Origin: Streptomyces lunaelactis
GTDB lineage: Bacteria > Actinomycetota > Actinomycetes > Streptomycetales > Streptomycetaceae
Reading direction: 5' to 3'
DNA length: 64,000 bases
Assembly (NCBI RefSeq): GCF_003054555.1
Contig: NZ_CP026304.1
Location: 5,022,001-5,086,000, forward strand
Positions within the stretch are counted from its first letter, which is position 1. Each line of letters starts with the position of its first letter. The notes beneath the pieces were generated by a model that saw nothing but the letters and a program-made list of their open reading frames with translations, was not told the DNA's origin and searched no databases. The position numbers and the translations under genes are program-made. Below, one piece after another: positions 24,565 through 33,085 of the stretch.

Positions 24565-26781
24565 ATGGAGCCGCTGGGGCCGGACGATCCGCAGGAGCTG
24601 GGGAGTTACCGGCTGCTGAGACTCCTCGGCGCCGGGGGAATGGGCAGGGTGTATCTGGCGCGTTCGCCCGGCGGCCGTACCGTCGCGGTGAAGGTGGTCC
24701 GTCCCGACCTCGCGGCGGACCAGGGATTTCGGCAGCGTTTCCGTCATGAGGTGGAGATAGCCAAGGCTGTGTCCGGCCGCTACACGGCCCCCGTGGTCGA
24801 CGCCGCCCCCGACGCGGCGATTCCCTGGCTCGCCACCGCCTACGTCCTGGGCCCCGACCTCACCGATGTGGTGGCCACCCACGGGGCGTTGCCCGAACGC
24901 ACCGTGCGCGCGCTGGGCGCGGGTCTCGCGGCTGCGCTCCAGGAGGTCCACGCGGCCGGACTCATCCATCGCGACCTCAAGCCTTCCAACGTACTGCTGG
25001 CGGCGGACGGCCCCCGCGTCATCGACTTCGGCATCGCGCGGGCGGTCGACGGAAACCGGATGACTCAGACGGGAGTTGTCGTCGGCTCGCCGGGCTACAT
25101 GCCGCCCGAGCAGGCCCTGGGCCGGGACGTCGGGACCGAGGGCGACGTCTTTTCGCTCGGAGCGGTACTGGCGTTCGCGGCCACCGGACGCAATGTCTTC
25201 GGCGAGGCCGCTCCAGCCGCGATGCTCTACCAAGTCGTGCACGAGGAGCCCGACCTCACCGGAACCCCGCCGCGGATCACGGGCCTGATACGAGCCTGCC
25301 TCGCCAAGGATCCGGCCTCGCGCCCCACCCCGGCGGAGATCCTTCAGTCCCTGGCACCTGAGGGCACCAGCCAACTCCTGGCCGACTGGCTGCCGTCCGC
25401 GGTCGCCTCGACGATCGCGACGCACGCGTCGAGCATCCTCGACCTGGAGACCCCGGTACAGGGCAGCGCCCCGATGCCCGTCCAGGGCTTCGGCCCACCC
25501 CCCACGGCGCTGGACACCCCTACGCCGGGCATGCCCCTGCCCGGCACGGTCCAGCTCGGCGCGGACCCTGCCCCGTCCCGCCGCCGTTTCCTGGCCCTGA
25601 CGGCCGGCGGCGGCGTGGCGGGCGTGACTCTCGCGGGTGCGGGCGCGGCCTGGATGTTCACCCGGGACGGCAACAAGTCGCCTGGTAACAAGGGGAGTTC
25701 GAGCGACAAGAGCGCGGCCGGCAGGGAAAGCTTCACGACCCCGCCTCCCGGCACTGCACCCCAGGTGCTGTGGCACAAGTCGGTGTCGGTGGACACGATC
25801 AGCGTGGACCAACGTCTGCTGGTCCACGACAGCATGCTGTTGATCAGCGGCGATCCGCTGACCGCCTACGACGTGAAGACAGGCATGCCGCGCTGGACCC
25901 GCAAGGGTGTCGCTCCAGCCGGTTCACCGCTCCTGCTCGCCGCGGGCAAGCTCCTCCTCGTCAGTACGGAGTTCGACGGTGCTGTCATCGGCCTTGATGT
26001 GAAGACGGGGAAAGAGTCTTGGCGCAGCCGCCTGAGCGAGGACCTGACCGTCGAGAGGGTCATCGCCGTAGATGAGAGAAAGATCTTCGTCGTCGCATCC
26101 GTCAATGACGGAAAGGTCCGCGACAGGCTCACCGCCGTCGCGGCCATCGACCACCGTACGGGCAAGGTGGCATGGCAGGAGCAGCGCGACGCAGGCACCG
26201 ACGACTACGACGTCGCAGGCACCGTAGCCGGGAATCGGTTCGTCTACACCGACTCGAACTTCAACCTCACGGCGCGCGATACCGGCACGGGCAAGCAGCT
26301 CTGGAGCCACAAAATTGGCGACGACCTGGAGTGGACCCCAGAGCTTCACGACGGGCTTGTCCTCATCCCGGGTGAGACGCTGACTGCTGTCGATGTGGAG
26401 ACCGGCAAGACCCGCTGGACGCTTTCACCCAGTGGCCGCCGTGGCTTCAAGGAACCCATGGTCGTCGACGGTGTCCTGTACGCAGCCGACTACGACCAGG
26501 GCGTCTGGGCCGTCGACCTCAAGCAGGGCAAGAAGATGTGGCTCTGCGAGGAACCGGGCGCGCGCAGGGCCCCGACGGAGTTCGTACGCGTTGACGACAC
26601 CCTCTACGGAGCCTCGTACGACGACGCGGGCGGGGTCTTCGCCCTGGACCTCAAGACCGGCAGGTCCCGCTGGACGTACAACGACAACACCGGGAACCTG
26701 GAGCAGTGGCACATCGCCGCGTCCGGCAAGCGGCTGCTGGCGACACACGGAGGCGAGATCTACGCCCTCCCAGCCGTGTGA
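24565..26781 (+). CDS. Ser/Thr protein kinase with membrane anchor and PQQ-like beta-propeller
   Basis: 738 residues. The Hanks kinase domain spans about residues 15-270: glycine loop GAGGMGRVY (22-30), Lys43, HRDLKPSN (135-142), DFG at 154-156, and SPGYMPPEQ. A Pro-rich linker leads to one membrane segment (about 340-365) preceded by SRRRFLALTAGGG, which looks like a twin-arginine motif. The rest is a seven- or eight-bladed PQQ/WD-like propeller (repeated AIDHRTGKVAWQEQ, ARDTGTGKQLWSH, AVDVETGKTRWTL) that would lie outside the cell as a sensor, as in AfsK-type kinases. ATG 24565 follows GGGGGAG. A degraded copy lies upstream. Confidence 0.93.
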   Translation: MEPLGPDDPQELGSYRLLRLLGAGGMGRVYLARSPGGRTVAVKVVRPDLAADQGFRQRFRHEVEIAKAVSGRYTAPVVDAAPDAAIPWLATAYVLGPDLTDVVATHGALPERTVRALGAGLAAALQEVHAAGLIHRDLKPSNVLLAADGPRVIDFGIARAVDGNRMTQTGVVVGSPGYMPPEQALGRDVGTEGDVFSLGAVLAFAATGRNVFGEAAPAAMLYQVVHEEPDLTGTPPRITGLIRACLAKDPASRPTPAEILQSLAPEGTSQLLADWLPSAVASTIATHASSILDLETPVQGSAPMPVQGFGPPPTALDTPTPGMPLPGTVQLGADPAPSRRRFLALTAGGGVAGVTLAGAGAAWMFTRDGNKSPGNKGSSSDKSAAGRESFTTPPPGTAPQVLWHKSVSVDTISVDQRLLVHDSMLLISGDPLTAYDVKTGMPRWTRKGVAPAGSPLLLAAGKLLLVSTEFDGAVIGLDVKTGKESWRSRLSEDLTVERVIAVDERKIFVVASVNDGKVRDRLTAVAAIDHRTGKVAWQEQRDAGTDDYDVAGTVAGNRFVYTDSNFNLTARDTGTGKQLWSHKIGDDLEWTPELHDGLVLIPGETLTAVDVETGKTRWTLSPSGRRGFKEPMVVDGVLYAADYDQGVWAVDLKQGKKMWLCEEPGARRAPTEFVRVDDTLYGASYDDAGGVFALDLKTGRSRWTYNDNTGNLEQWHIAASGKRLLATHGGEIYALPAV

Positions 26782-26861
26782 GTGGTGATTGCTCCGTCGG
26801 CGGCCATCGTGTCGACAACCAGGCGCCCACGGCTCACCCCAGGGGGTGGCGTAGCCTGGAT

Positions 26862-26867
26862 CGGTCC
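26862..26867 (+). promoter_or_regulatory. Candidate -10 box for mqnC
   Basis: TAGCCT 30 bases before the mqnC GTG, the same hexamer as before mqnA. A ribosome binding site (GAAAGG) lies between it and the start codon. The -35 is not clear. Confidence 0.35.
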
Positions 26868-26896
26868 GTCCTCAACCCCGCCGAAAGGGATGCCCG

Positions 26897-28096
26897 GTGA
26901 CCGAGAAGGCCGACCTTCAGTCCGTGCTGGACCGTGCTGCCGAGGGTGGGCGGATCACGCCCGAAGAGGCGCTCGACCTGTACCGTTCCGCGCCGCTGCA
27001 CGCGCTGGGCGCGGCGGCGGACGCCGTACGCCGGCGGCGCTACGCGGGTACGGAGCACATCGCGACGTACATCATCGAGCGCAACATCAACTACACCAAC
27101 GTGTGCGTCACCGCGTGCAAGTTCTGCGCCTTCTACGCCCCGCCGAAGGACGTCGAGAAGGGCTGGACCCGCGACCTCGACGACATCCTGCGGCGGTGCG
27201 CCGAGACGGTCGAGCTCGGTGGTACGCAGATCATGTTCCAGGGCGGCCACCACCCGGACTTCGGCGTCGAGTACTACGAAGAGCACTTCGCCGCGATCAA
27301 GGCGGCCTACCCGCAGCTGGTCATCCACTCCCTCGGGGCCTCCGAGGTCGAGCACATGGCCCGTATCTCCAAGGTCTCCGTCGAGGAGGCGATCCAGCGC
27401 ATCCACACCGCCGGACTCGACTCCTTCGCGGGCGCCGGCGCCGAGCTGCTGCCCGAGCGGCCGCGCAAGGCGATCGCACCGCTCAAGGAGTCCGGCGAGC
27501 GGTGGCTGGAGATCATGGAGGCCGCGCACGGTCTTGGCGTCGAGTCCACGTCCACGATGCTCATGGGGACGGGCGAGACCAACGCCGAGCGGATCGAGCA
27601 CCTGCGGATGATCCGCGACGTGCAGGACCGGACGGGCGGCTTCCGGGCCTTCATCCCGTACACGTACCAGCCCGAGAACAACCGCCTCAAGGGCCGTACG
27701 CAGGCGACGCTGTTCGAGTACCTGCGGATGATCGCGATCGCGCGGCTCTTCCTCGACAACGTGGCGCACATCCAGGGCTCGTGGCTGACCACGGGCAAGG
27801 AGGTCGGCCAGCTGTCGCTGCACTACGGCGCGGACGACCTCGGCTCGATCATGCTGGAGGAGAACGTCGTCTCCTCGGCGGGCGCGAAGCACCGGTCGAA
27901 CCGGATGGAGATCATCGACCTGATCCGCAAGTCGGGGCGGGTGCCGGCGCAGCGGACGACGACGTACGAGCACATCGTGGTGCACGACGACCCGGCGGAC
28001 GACCCGGTCGACGAGCGCGTGGCCTCGCACATCTCGTCGACGGCGATCGAGGGTGGTACGGCCCACCCGGAGCTGCAGATCATCGCGGCCAACTGA
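26897..28096 (+). CDS. mqnC: Cyclic dehypoxanthinyl futalosine synthase MqnC (radical SAM)
   Basis: 399 residues. Radical SAM cyclase that converts dehypoxanthine futalosine to its cyclic form in menaquinone synthesis. The cluster motif is CVTACKFC at residues 70-77, within NINYTNVCVTACKFCAFYAP, the wording typical of MqnC. GTG start at 26897 with GAAAGG upstream. It stops 7 bases before a degenerate amidohydrolase-like gene, so the two are probably cotranscribed. Confidence 0.95.
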   Translation: MTEKADLQSVLDRAAEGGRITPEEALDLYRSAPLHALGAAADAVRRRRYAGTEHIATYIIERNINYTNVCVTACKFCAFYAPPKDVEKGWTRDLDDILRRCAETVELGGTQIMFQGGHHPDFGVEYYEEHFAAIKAAYPQLVIHSLGASEVEHMARISKVSVEEAIQRIHTAGLDSFAGAGAELLPERPRKAIAPLKESGERWLEIMEAAHGLGVESTSTMLMGTGETNAERIEHLRMIRDVQDRTGGFRAFIPYTYQPENNRLKGRTQATLFEYLRMIAIARLFLDNVAHIQGSWLTTGKEVGQLSLHYGADDLGSIMLEENVVSSAGAKHRSNRMEIIDLIRKSGRVPAQRTTTYEHIVVHDDPADDPVDERVASHISSTAIEGGTAHPELQIIAAN

Positions 28097-28103
28097 GGCC
28101 CCG

Positions 28104-28748
28104 TTGCTGACCATTCACGCCGCGCCGCTGGTCCTGCCGGTCGGCGCGGCGGCCGTTGTGGACGGTGCCGTGGCGGTCGAGGGCGACCGGATCGCGGCGA
28201 TCGGTCCGTACGACGAGGTGACAGCGGCGCTTCCCGGGGCGCGGGTGCGCCGCTGGCCGGGCGTCATCACGCCAGGACTCCGGCAGTGGCACGGCCGCTG
28301 GCTGCTCACCCGCGTCTACCATCCGGACCCGCGTGAGAGCGACGAGCTCGGCACCGCGCCGATCAGCGGTGACGCCCTGGAGTCGCTGGAGCTGGACGAG
28401 GCCCGCTGGGCGGGCAGCGTCCGGCGCGGACTGCAGCGGATGCTGGCACATGGCACGACGGCTGTGGCCGGGTTCTTTCCGGACCGGGTGCGGCCGGCGG
28501 TGAGCCGCTCGGGGCTCGTCGTCGTCTCCCCGGTGCGCGGGCCCGGGATTCTGCTGGACGGGCCGAACCTCGATCCCTTCGTCGAGGGGTTTGACCTCGC
28601 CGGTTCCGTGCACGCCCCGCTGGAGGTCGGCGGGCGCGCCGACCTGGCCGCGTTCGACGCGCCGGATGAGGCGGGCCTGGTCGCTCAGGGCGCGGGCACC
28701 TGCGTCGCGACCGTGCTCGGCGGGCGCCTGGTGTACCGCCGTGCCTAA
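28104..28748 (+). CDS. Degenerate amidohydrolase-like protein
   Basis: 214 residues from a TTG start at 28104 (LLTIHAAPLVLPVGA). Both ends resemble the small beta-sandwich domain of amidohydrolases: AVAVEGDRIAAIGPYDEVTA followed by PGVITPGL at the front, and LEVGGRADLAAFDAPDE with VATVLGGRLVYRR at the end. The catalytic barrel is mostly missing, and the usual metal-binding HxH after PGL is replaced by RQWHGRW. It cannot be a standard metal-dependent hydrolase. Its tight link to mqnC suggests a role tied to that pathway, possibly derived from an aminofutalosine deaminase-like ancestor, but this is speculation. Confidence 0.7.
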   Translation: MLTIHAAPLVLPVGAAAVVDGAVAVEGDRIAAIGPYDEVTAALPGARVRRWPGVITPGLRQWHGRWLLTRVYHPDPRESDELGTAPISGDALESLELDEARWAGSVRRGLQRMLAHGTTAVAGFFPDRVRPAVSRSGLVVVSPVRGPGILLDGPNLDPFVEGFDLAGSVHAPLEVGGRADLAAFDAPDEAGLVAQGAGTCVATVLGGRLVYRRA

Positions 28749-28800
28749 CCGCCCAACCACCTAGCCGCCTAACCGCCCAGCCTCCGCGCCGCCCAACCGT
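28745..28800. repeat. Short imperfect direct repeats between convergent genes
   Basis: The spacer after the amidohydrolase-like gene repeats units such as TAACCGCCCAACC, TAGCCGCC, TAACCGCCCAGCC and GCCCAACC. It looks like slippage-expanded sequence. It separates the convergent 28104 gene and kdpB and holds no gene. Confidence 0.6.
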
Positions 28801-28808
28801 CCACGCCG

Positions 28809-30977
28809 TCAGGCGATCCCCGGTACCAGCGAGATCACCAGATCGATCGCCTTGATCCCGAGGAACGGCAGCAGCAGCCCGCCGAGCCCGTAGATCCCCA
28901 GGTTCCGGCGGAGCAGATCGTGCGCGGACGCCGGGGTGTAGCGCACTCCGCGCAGCGCCAGCGGGATCAGCGCCACGATGATCAGGGCGTTGAAGATGAT
29001 CGCCGAGGTGATCGCCGAGGTCGGGCTGTGCAGGCCCATGATGTTCAGCGCGTCCAGGCCCGGGTGGGCGGCCGCGAACATCGCCGGGATGATCGCGAAG
29101 TACTTCGCCACGTCGTTCGTGATCGAGAACGTCGTCAACGCGCCCCGGGTGATCAGCAGTTGCTTGCCGATCTCGACGATATCGATGAGCTTGGTCGGGT
29201 TGGAGTCCAGGTCCACCATGTTCCCGGCTTCCTTGGCGGCCGAGGTGCCGGTGTTCATCGCGACGCCGACGTCCGCCTGGGCCAGCGCGGGCGCGTCGTT
29301 CGTACCGTCGCCCGTCATCGCGACGAGCTTGCCGCCCTCCTGCTCCTGCTTGATCAGGGCCAGCTTGTCCTCGGGGGTGGCCTCGGCGAGGAAGTCGTCG
29401 ACTCCGGCCTCGGCCGCGATCGCCTTTGCGGTGAGCGGGTTGTCGCCCGTGATCATCACCGTGCGGATGCCCATCTTCCGCAGCTCGGCGAAGCGTTCGC
29501 GGATGCCGTCCTTGACGACGTCCTTGAGATGGATGATGCCGAGCACCCGCGGCCCGTCCCAGTCGTGCACGGCGACCAGCAGTGGCGTACCACCGCTCGC
29601 GGCGATCGAGTCGGACCACATGCCGGCCTCGCCCGGCACCGTGCCGCCGCGCATCTCCACCCAGCGGACGACCGAGGAGGCGGCGCCTTTGCGGATGTGG
29701 CAGGAGGCACCGTTGGACCAGGACAGATCGACGCCCGACATCCGGGTCTGCGCGGAGAAGGAGACGAACTCGGCGTGCGACAGCTCCCCTTCGGCCGGGG
29801 CCCGCAGCCCGTACCGCGCCTTGGCCAGTACGACGACTGAGCGGCCCTCGGGCGTCTCGTCGGCGAGCGAGGAGAGCTGCGCCGCGTCGGCCAGGATCAG
29901 TTCGTCCACGCCCGGCAGCGGTACGAAGCCGGTCGCCTCGCGATTGCCGAGGGTGATCGTGCCGGTCTTGTCCAGGAGGAGGGTGTTCACATCACCGGCC
30001 GCCTCCACGGCCCGGCCGGACATGGCGAGCACATTGCGCTGTACGAGGCGGTCCATGCCCGCGATGCCGATGGCGGAGAGCAGCGCCCCGATGGTGGTCG
30101 GGATCAGCGTGACGAGCAGGGCGACCAGGACGGTGGTGGACTGCGCGGCGCCCGCGAACGCGGCCATCGGCTGGAGGCTGACGACGACCAGGATGAAGAC
30201 GATGGTCAGGGCGGCCAGCAGGATGTTGAGGGCGATCTCGTTCGGGGTCTTCTGCCGCCGCGCGCCTTCGACCAGGGCGATCATCCGGTCCATGAAGGAG
30301 TGCCCGGGGCGCGAGGTGACGCGTACGACGATCCGGTCGGAGAGCACGGTCGTACCGCCTGTGACGCCGGACCTGTCGCCGCCCGACTCCCGGATGACCG
30401 GGGCGGATTCGCCGGTGACGGCCGACTCGTCGACCGCGGCGATGCCGGCGACGACATCGCCGTCGGCCGGGATCAGCTCGCCCGCCTCCACGACGACGAC
30501 GTCGAAGAGCCTGAGCTCGGTGGCGGCGACGGCCTCGGTCTCGGCGCGCGTCGCGTCCGTGCCGTAGCGCCAGTGGCGCAGGCGCAGCGCGACCGTGTCC
30601 GTACGCGCCTTGCGGAGCGAATCGGCCTGCGCCTTGCCACGGCCCTCCGCCACCGCCTCCGCCAGATTCGCGAAGATCACCGTCAGCCAGAGCCAGACGC
30701 TGATCAGCCAGGTGAAGACGGAGGGGTTGAGCAGCGCGGAGAGGGTGGTGAGGGCGGAGCCGATCCAGACGACGAACAGCACCGGGTTGCGGAGCATCGT
30801 CCGCGGATGGAGTTTGCGCAGCGCGTCGGGGAGGGCGCGGGCTAACAGGGCCGGGTCGAGCAGCGCGCTCCAACTGCCGGGCCGGGATGCCGGTGACCGG
30901 TGTCCGGCGGTACGCGGCGGAGGGGCGGTCGCCCGCCCGGTGTCTGGCGTGGACTGTGGCGGTACGACGCGAGGCAT
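28809..30977 (-). CDS. kdpB: Potassium-transporting P-type ATPase subunit KdpB, without kdpA or kdpC
   Basis: 722 residues, full-length KdpB. The catalytic aspartate lies in DKTGTITLG (Asp336), the actuator loop is [19 protein letters not shown], and [20 protein letters not shown] and [20 protein letters not shown] complete the hydrolase domain; seven membrane segments are present. ATG 30977 begins a Pro-rich N-terminal extension before the conserved [17 protein letters not shown]. KdpB normally works only in the KdpFABC complex, yet kdpA, kdpC, kdpF and kdpDE are absent on both sides. The gene is codon-matched to its neighbours and intact, so it is not visibly decaying. Confidence 0.9.
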   Translation of the reverse strand: MPRVVPPQSTPDTGRATAPPPRTAGHRSPASRPGSWSALLDPALLARALPDALRKLHPRTMLRNPVLFVVWIGSALTTLSALLNPSVFTWLISVWLWLTVIFANLAEAVAEGRGKAQADSLRKARTDTVALRLRHWRYGTDATRAETEAVAATELRLFDVVVVEAGELIPADGDVVAGIAAVDESAVTGESAPVIRESGGDRSGVTGGTTVLSDRIVVRVTSRPGHSFMDRMIALVEGARRQKTPNEIALNILLAALTIVFILVVVSLQPMAAFAGAAQSTTVLVALLVTLIPTTIGALLSAIGIAGMDRLVQRNVLAMSGRAVEAAGDVNTLLLDKTGTITLGNREATGFVPLPGVDELILADAAQLSSLADETPEGRSVVVLAKARYGLRAPAEGELSHAEFVSFSAQTRMSGVDLSWSNGASCHIRKGAASSVVRWVEMRGGTVPGEAGMWSDSIAASGGTPLLVAVHDWDGPRVLGIIHLKDVVKDGIRERFAELRKMGIRTVMITGDNPLTAKAIAAEAGVDDFLAEATPEDKLALIKQEQEGGKLVAMTGDGTNDAPALAQADVGVAMNTGTSAAKEAGNMVDLDSNPTKLIDIVEIGKQLLITRGALTTFSITNDVAKYFAIIPAMFAAAHPGLDALNIMGLHSPTSAITSAIIFNALIIVALIPLALRGVRYTPASAHDLLRRNLGIYGLGGLLLPFLGIKAIDLVISLVPGIA

Positions 30978-31249
30978 GGGAGGGCGACAACCTTCATCGG
31001 GCGAGGGGGGTGACTGGGGGCCTCCGGCGGCCCGTGTTCCTGAACTTAGGGGTGGAAAAGCCGCGGGTCCGCCCGTTGGAGCCCGTATTGGCGCAGCCCT
31101 GACGCAGTCCTGACGCCGGTCGGCGCGGCCCGCCCCGACCGGCGTCGGGTAATCGGCCCGGGCCCTGCGTCCGCCGCGGCCCGGCCCCGGCCGCGCCTCG
31201 CCGCGTTCCGGTGAATCCGGTCGGGAGACGTGCTGCTTGAATGGGGTGC

Positions 31250-31945
31250 GTGACCCGAGCAACCCTGGACAAGCAGCCGCACGAAGTCGCCTCGATGTTC
31301 GACGACGTGGCGGCGAAGTACGACCTCACCAACGATGTGCTCTCGCTCGGCCAGGCCCGGCTGTGGCGCAAGGAGGTCGCGAAGGCGGTGGATGCCCGCC
31401 CGGCCCAGAAGGTCCTCGACCTGGCCGCGGGTACCGGCACGTCCTCGCTGCCCTTCACCGCCACCGGCGCGTATGTGGTGCCCTGCGACTTCTCCCTCGG
31501 CATGCTGAGCGAGGGCAAGAAGCGCAACCCCTGGCTGCCGCTCACCGCGGGCGACGCGACGAAGCTGCCGTTCCGTGACGGTGTCTTCGACGCCGTCACG
31601 ATCTCCTTCGGGCTGCGCAATGTGCAGGACACGGACGCGGCGCTGCGCGAGCTGTACCGGGTGACCAAGCCCGGCGGACGGGTCGTGATCTGCGAGTTCT
31701 CGCAGCCGACGTGGGCACCGTTCCGGACCGTGTACACGGAGTATCTGATGCGGGCGCTGCCGCCGGTCGCCCGTGCGGTCTCGTCCAACCCCGACGCGTA
31801 CGTCTATCTCGCCGAGTCGATCCGCGCCTGGCCCGGCCAGGCGGGCCTCGCGAAGCGGCTGCATCAGGCCGGCTGGTCCAAGGTCGCCTGGCGGAACCTC
31901 ACCGGCGGGGTGGTGGCACTGCACCGCGGCACCAAGCCCGAGTAG
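31250..31945 (+). CDS. menG: Demethylmenaquinone methyltransferase (MenG/UbiE)
   Basis: 231 residues, class I SAM methyltransferase. Motif I is [15 protein letters not shown]; the UbiE signatures [20 protein letters not shown] and [20 protein letters not shown] are clear. It performs the final C-methylation of menaquinone. GTG 31250 ([17 protein letters not shown]) is favoured; ATG 31241 would add three residues. It is followed after 6 bases by glutaminase, so they share a transcript. In this window it completes the quinone pathway with mqnA, E, C, L, P and M. Confidence 0.93.
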   Translation: MTRATLDKQPHEVASMFDDVAAKYDLTNDVLSLGQARLWRKEVAKAVDARPAQKVLDLAAGTGTSSLPFTATGAYVVPCDFSLGMLSEGKKRNPWLPLTAGDATKLPFRDGVFDAVTISFGLRNVQDTDAALRELYRVTKPGGRVVICEFSQPTWAPFRTVYTEYLMRALPPVARAVSSNPDAYVYLAESIRAWPGQAGLAKRLHQAGWSKVAWRNLTGGVVALHRGTKPE

Positions 31946-31951
31946 TACGCC

Positions 31952-32863
31952 GTGGACTACCAGGCGGTCCTGGCACGGATCGCGGAGGACGTCGCACCGC
32001 AGGTCGGCAGCGGCAGGCCCGCCGAGTACATCCCGGCACTCGCCGCCGTCGACCCGCACCGCTTCGGCATGGCCATCGCGGATGTGGACGGCAAGGTGTA
32101 CGGAATCGGGGACTGGCAGCGCCCCTTCTCCGCCCAGTCGATCACCAAGGTCTTCGCGCTCGCGCTGGCCCTGGCGCAAGGCGGCGACAGCCTCTGGGAC
32201 CGGGTCGGCCGTGAGCCCTCCGGCAACCCCTTCAACTCGCTGGTGCAGCTGGAACACGAGAACGGGATCCCGCGCAATCCCTTCATCAACGCGGGCGCGC
32301 TCGTCGTCACCGACCGCCTGCAGACCCTGACCGGCGACGCGAGCAGCGAGCTGCTGGAATTCCTGCGGCAGGAGAGCGCGAACCCGGAGCTGGCCTTCGA
32401 CGCGGAGGTCGCCGAGTCCGAGTCCGCGCACGGCGACCGCAATGCCGCCCTGGCCCACTTCATGGCCTCGTACGGCAACATCACCAACCCCGTGCCCACG
32501 CTCCTCGACCACTACTTCTGGCAGTGCGCGATCGAGATGAGCTGCGCCGATCTGGCGCTGGCGGCCCGCTTCCTGGCCCGCCACGGGCTGCGCGCCGACG
32601 ACTCGCGGCTGCTGACCCGCAGCGAGGCCAAACAGGTCAACGCGGTGATGCTCACCTGCGGTACGTACGACGCGGCCGGGGAGTTCGCCTACCGGGTGGG
32701 CTTGCCGGGCAAGAGCGGTGTGGGTGGCGGGATCGTCGCCGTGGTGCCGGGGCGCTGCACGCTGGGGGTGTGGAGCCCGGGACTGGACGAGCGGGGCAAT
32801 TCGGTGGCGGGTGTCGCGGCACTGGAGCGCTTCACGACGCTGACCGGGCTTTCCGTTTTCTGA
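31952..32863 (+). CDS. glsA: Glutaminase
   Basis: 303 residues, glutaminase A family, hydrolysing L-glutamine to glutamate and ammonia. The beta-lactamase-like catalytic pair is in AQSITKVFALAL (Ser63, Lys66), with NPFINAGALVVTDRL and GVGGGIVAVVPGRCTLGVWS as further family blocks. GTG start right after menG. The pairing with a quinone methyltransferase has no evident metabolic logic and may just reflect shared transcription. Confidence 0.93.
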   Translation: MDYQAVLARIAEDVAPQVGSGRPAEYIPALAAVDPHRFGMAIADVDGKVYGIGDWQRPFSAQSITKVFALALALAQGGDSLWDRVGREPSGNPFNSLVQLEHENGIPRNPFINAGALVVTDRLQTLTGDASSELLEFLRQESANPELAFDAEVAESESAHGDRNAALAHFMASYGNITNPVPTLLDHYFWQCAIEMSCADLALAARFLARHGLRADDSRLLTRSEAKQVNAVMLTCGTYDAAGEFAYRVGLPGKSGVGGGIVAVVPGRCTLGVWSPGLDERGNSVAGVAALERFTTLTGLSVF

Positions 32864-32926
32864 CGCGCCTCTCGCGCGGCTCGGTGCCAGGGGTGTGTGG
32901 GCGCTGTTGTTCAACTGCCGCCTGCG

Positions 32927-32947
32927 CAGGGCACGGCTGCTGCCCTG
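32927..32947 (+). terminator. Weak hairpin after glutaminase
   Basis: CAGGGCA 32927-32933 pairs with TGCCCTG 32941-32947 across a 7-base loop. It is the only notable structure in the 222-base spacer before the next gene. No T-run. Confidence 0.35.
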
Positions 32948-33085
32948 AAGGGGCGGCCACGAGTGTTGAGTTGACGGGAACCGGCAGGTGGGCAGGATGA
33001 GTCAGTTGTAGACGACTGCTTACGGCTTTCTTATCTCCCCGCCCGTCCCGCCCGTCCGCCCCGCCTGTCACCCCGGAGTCTCCCC

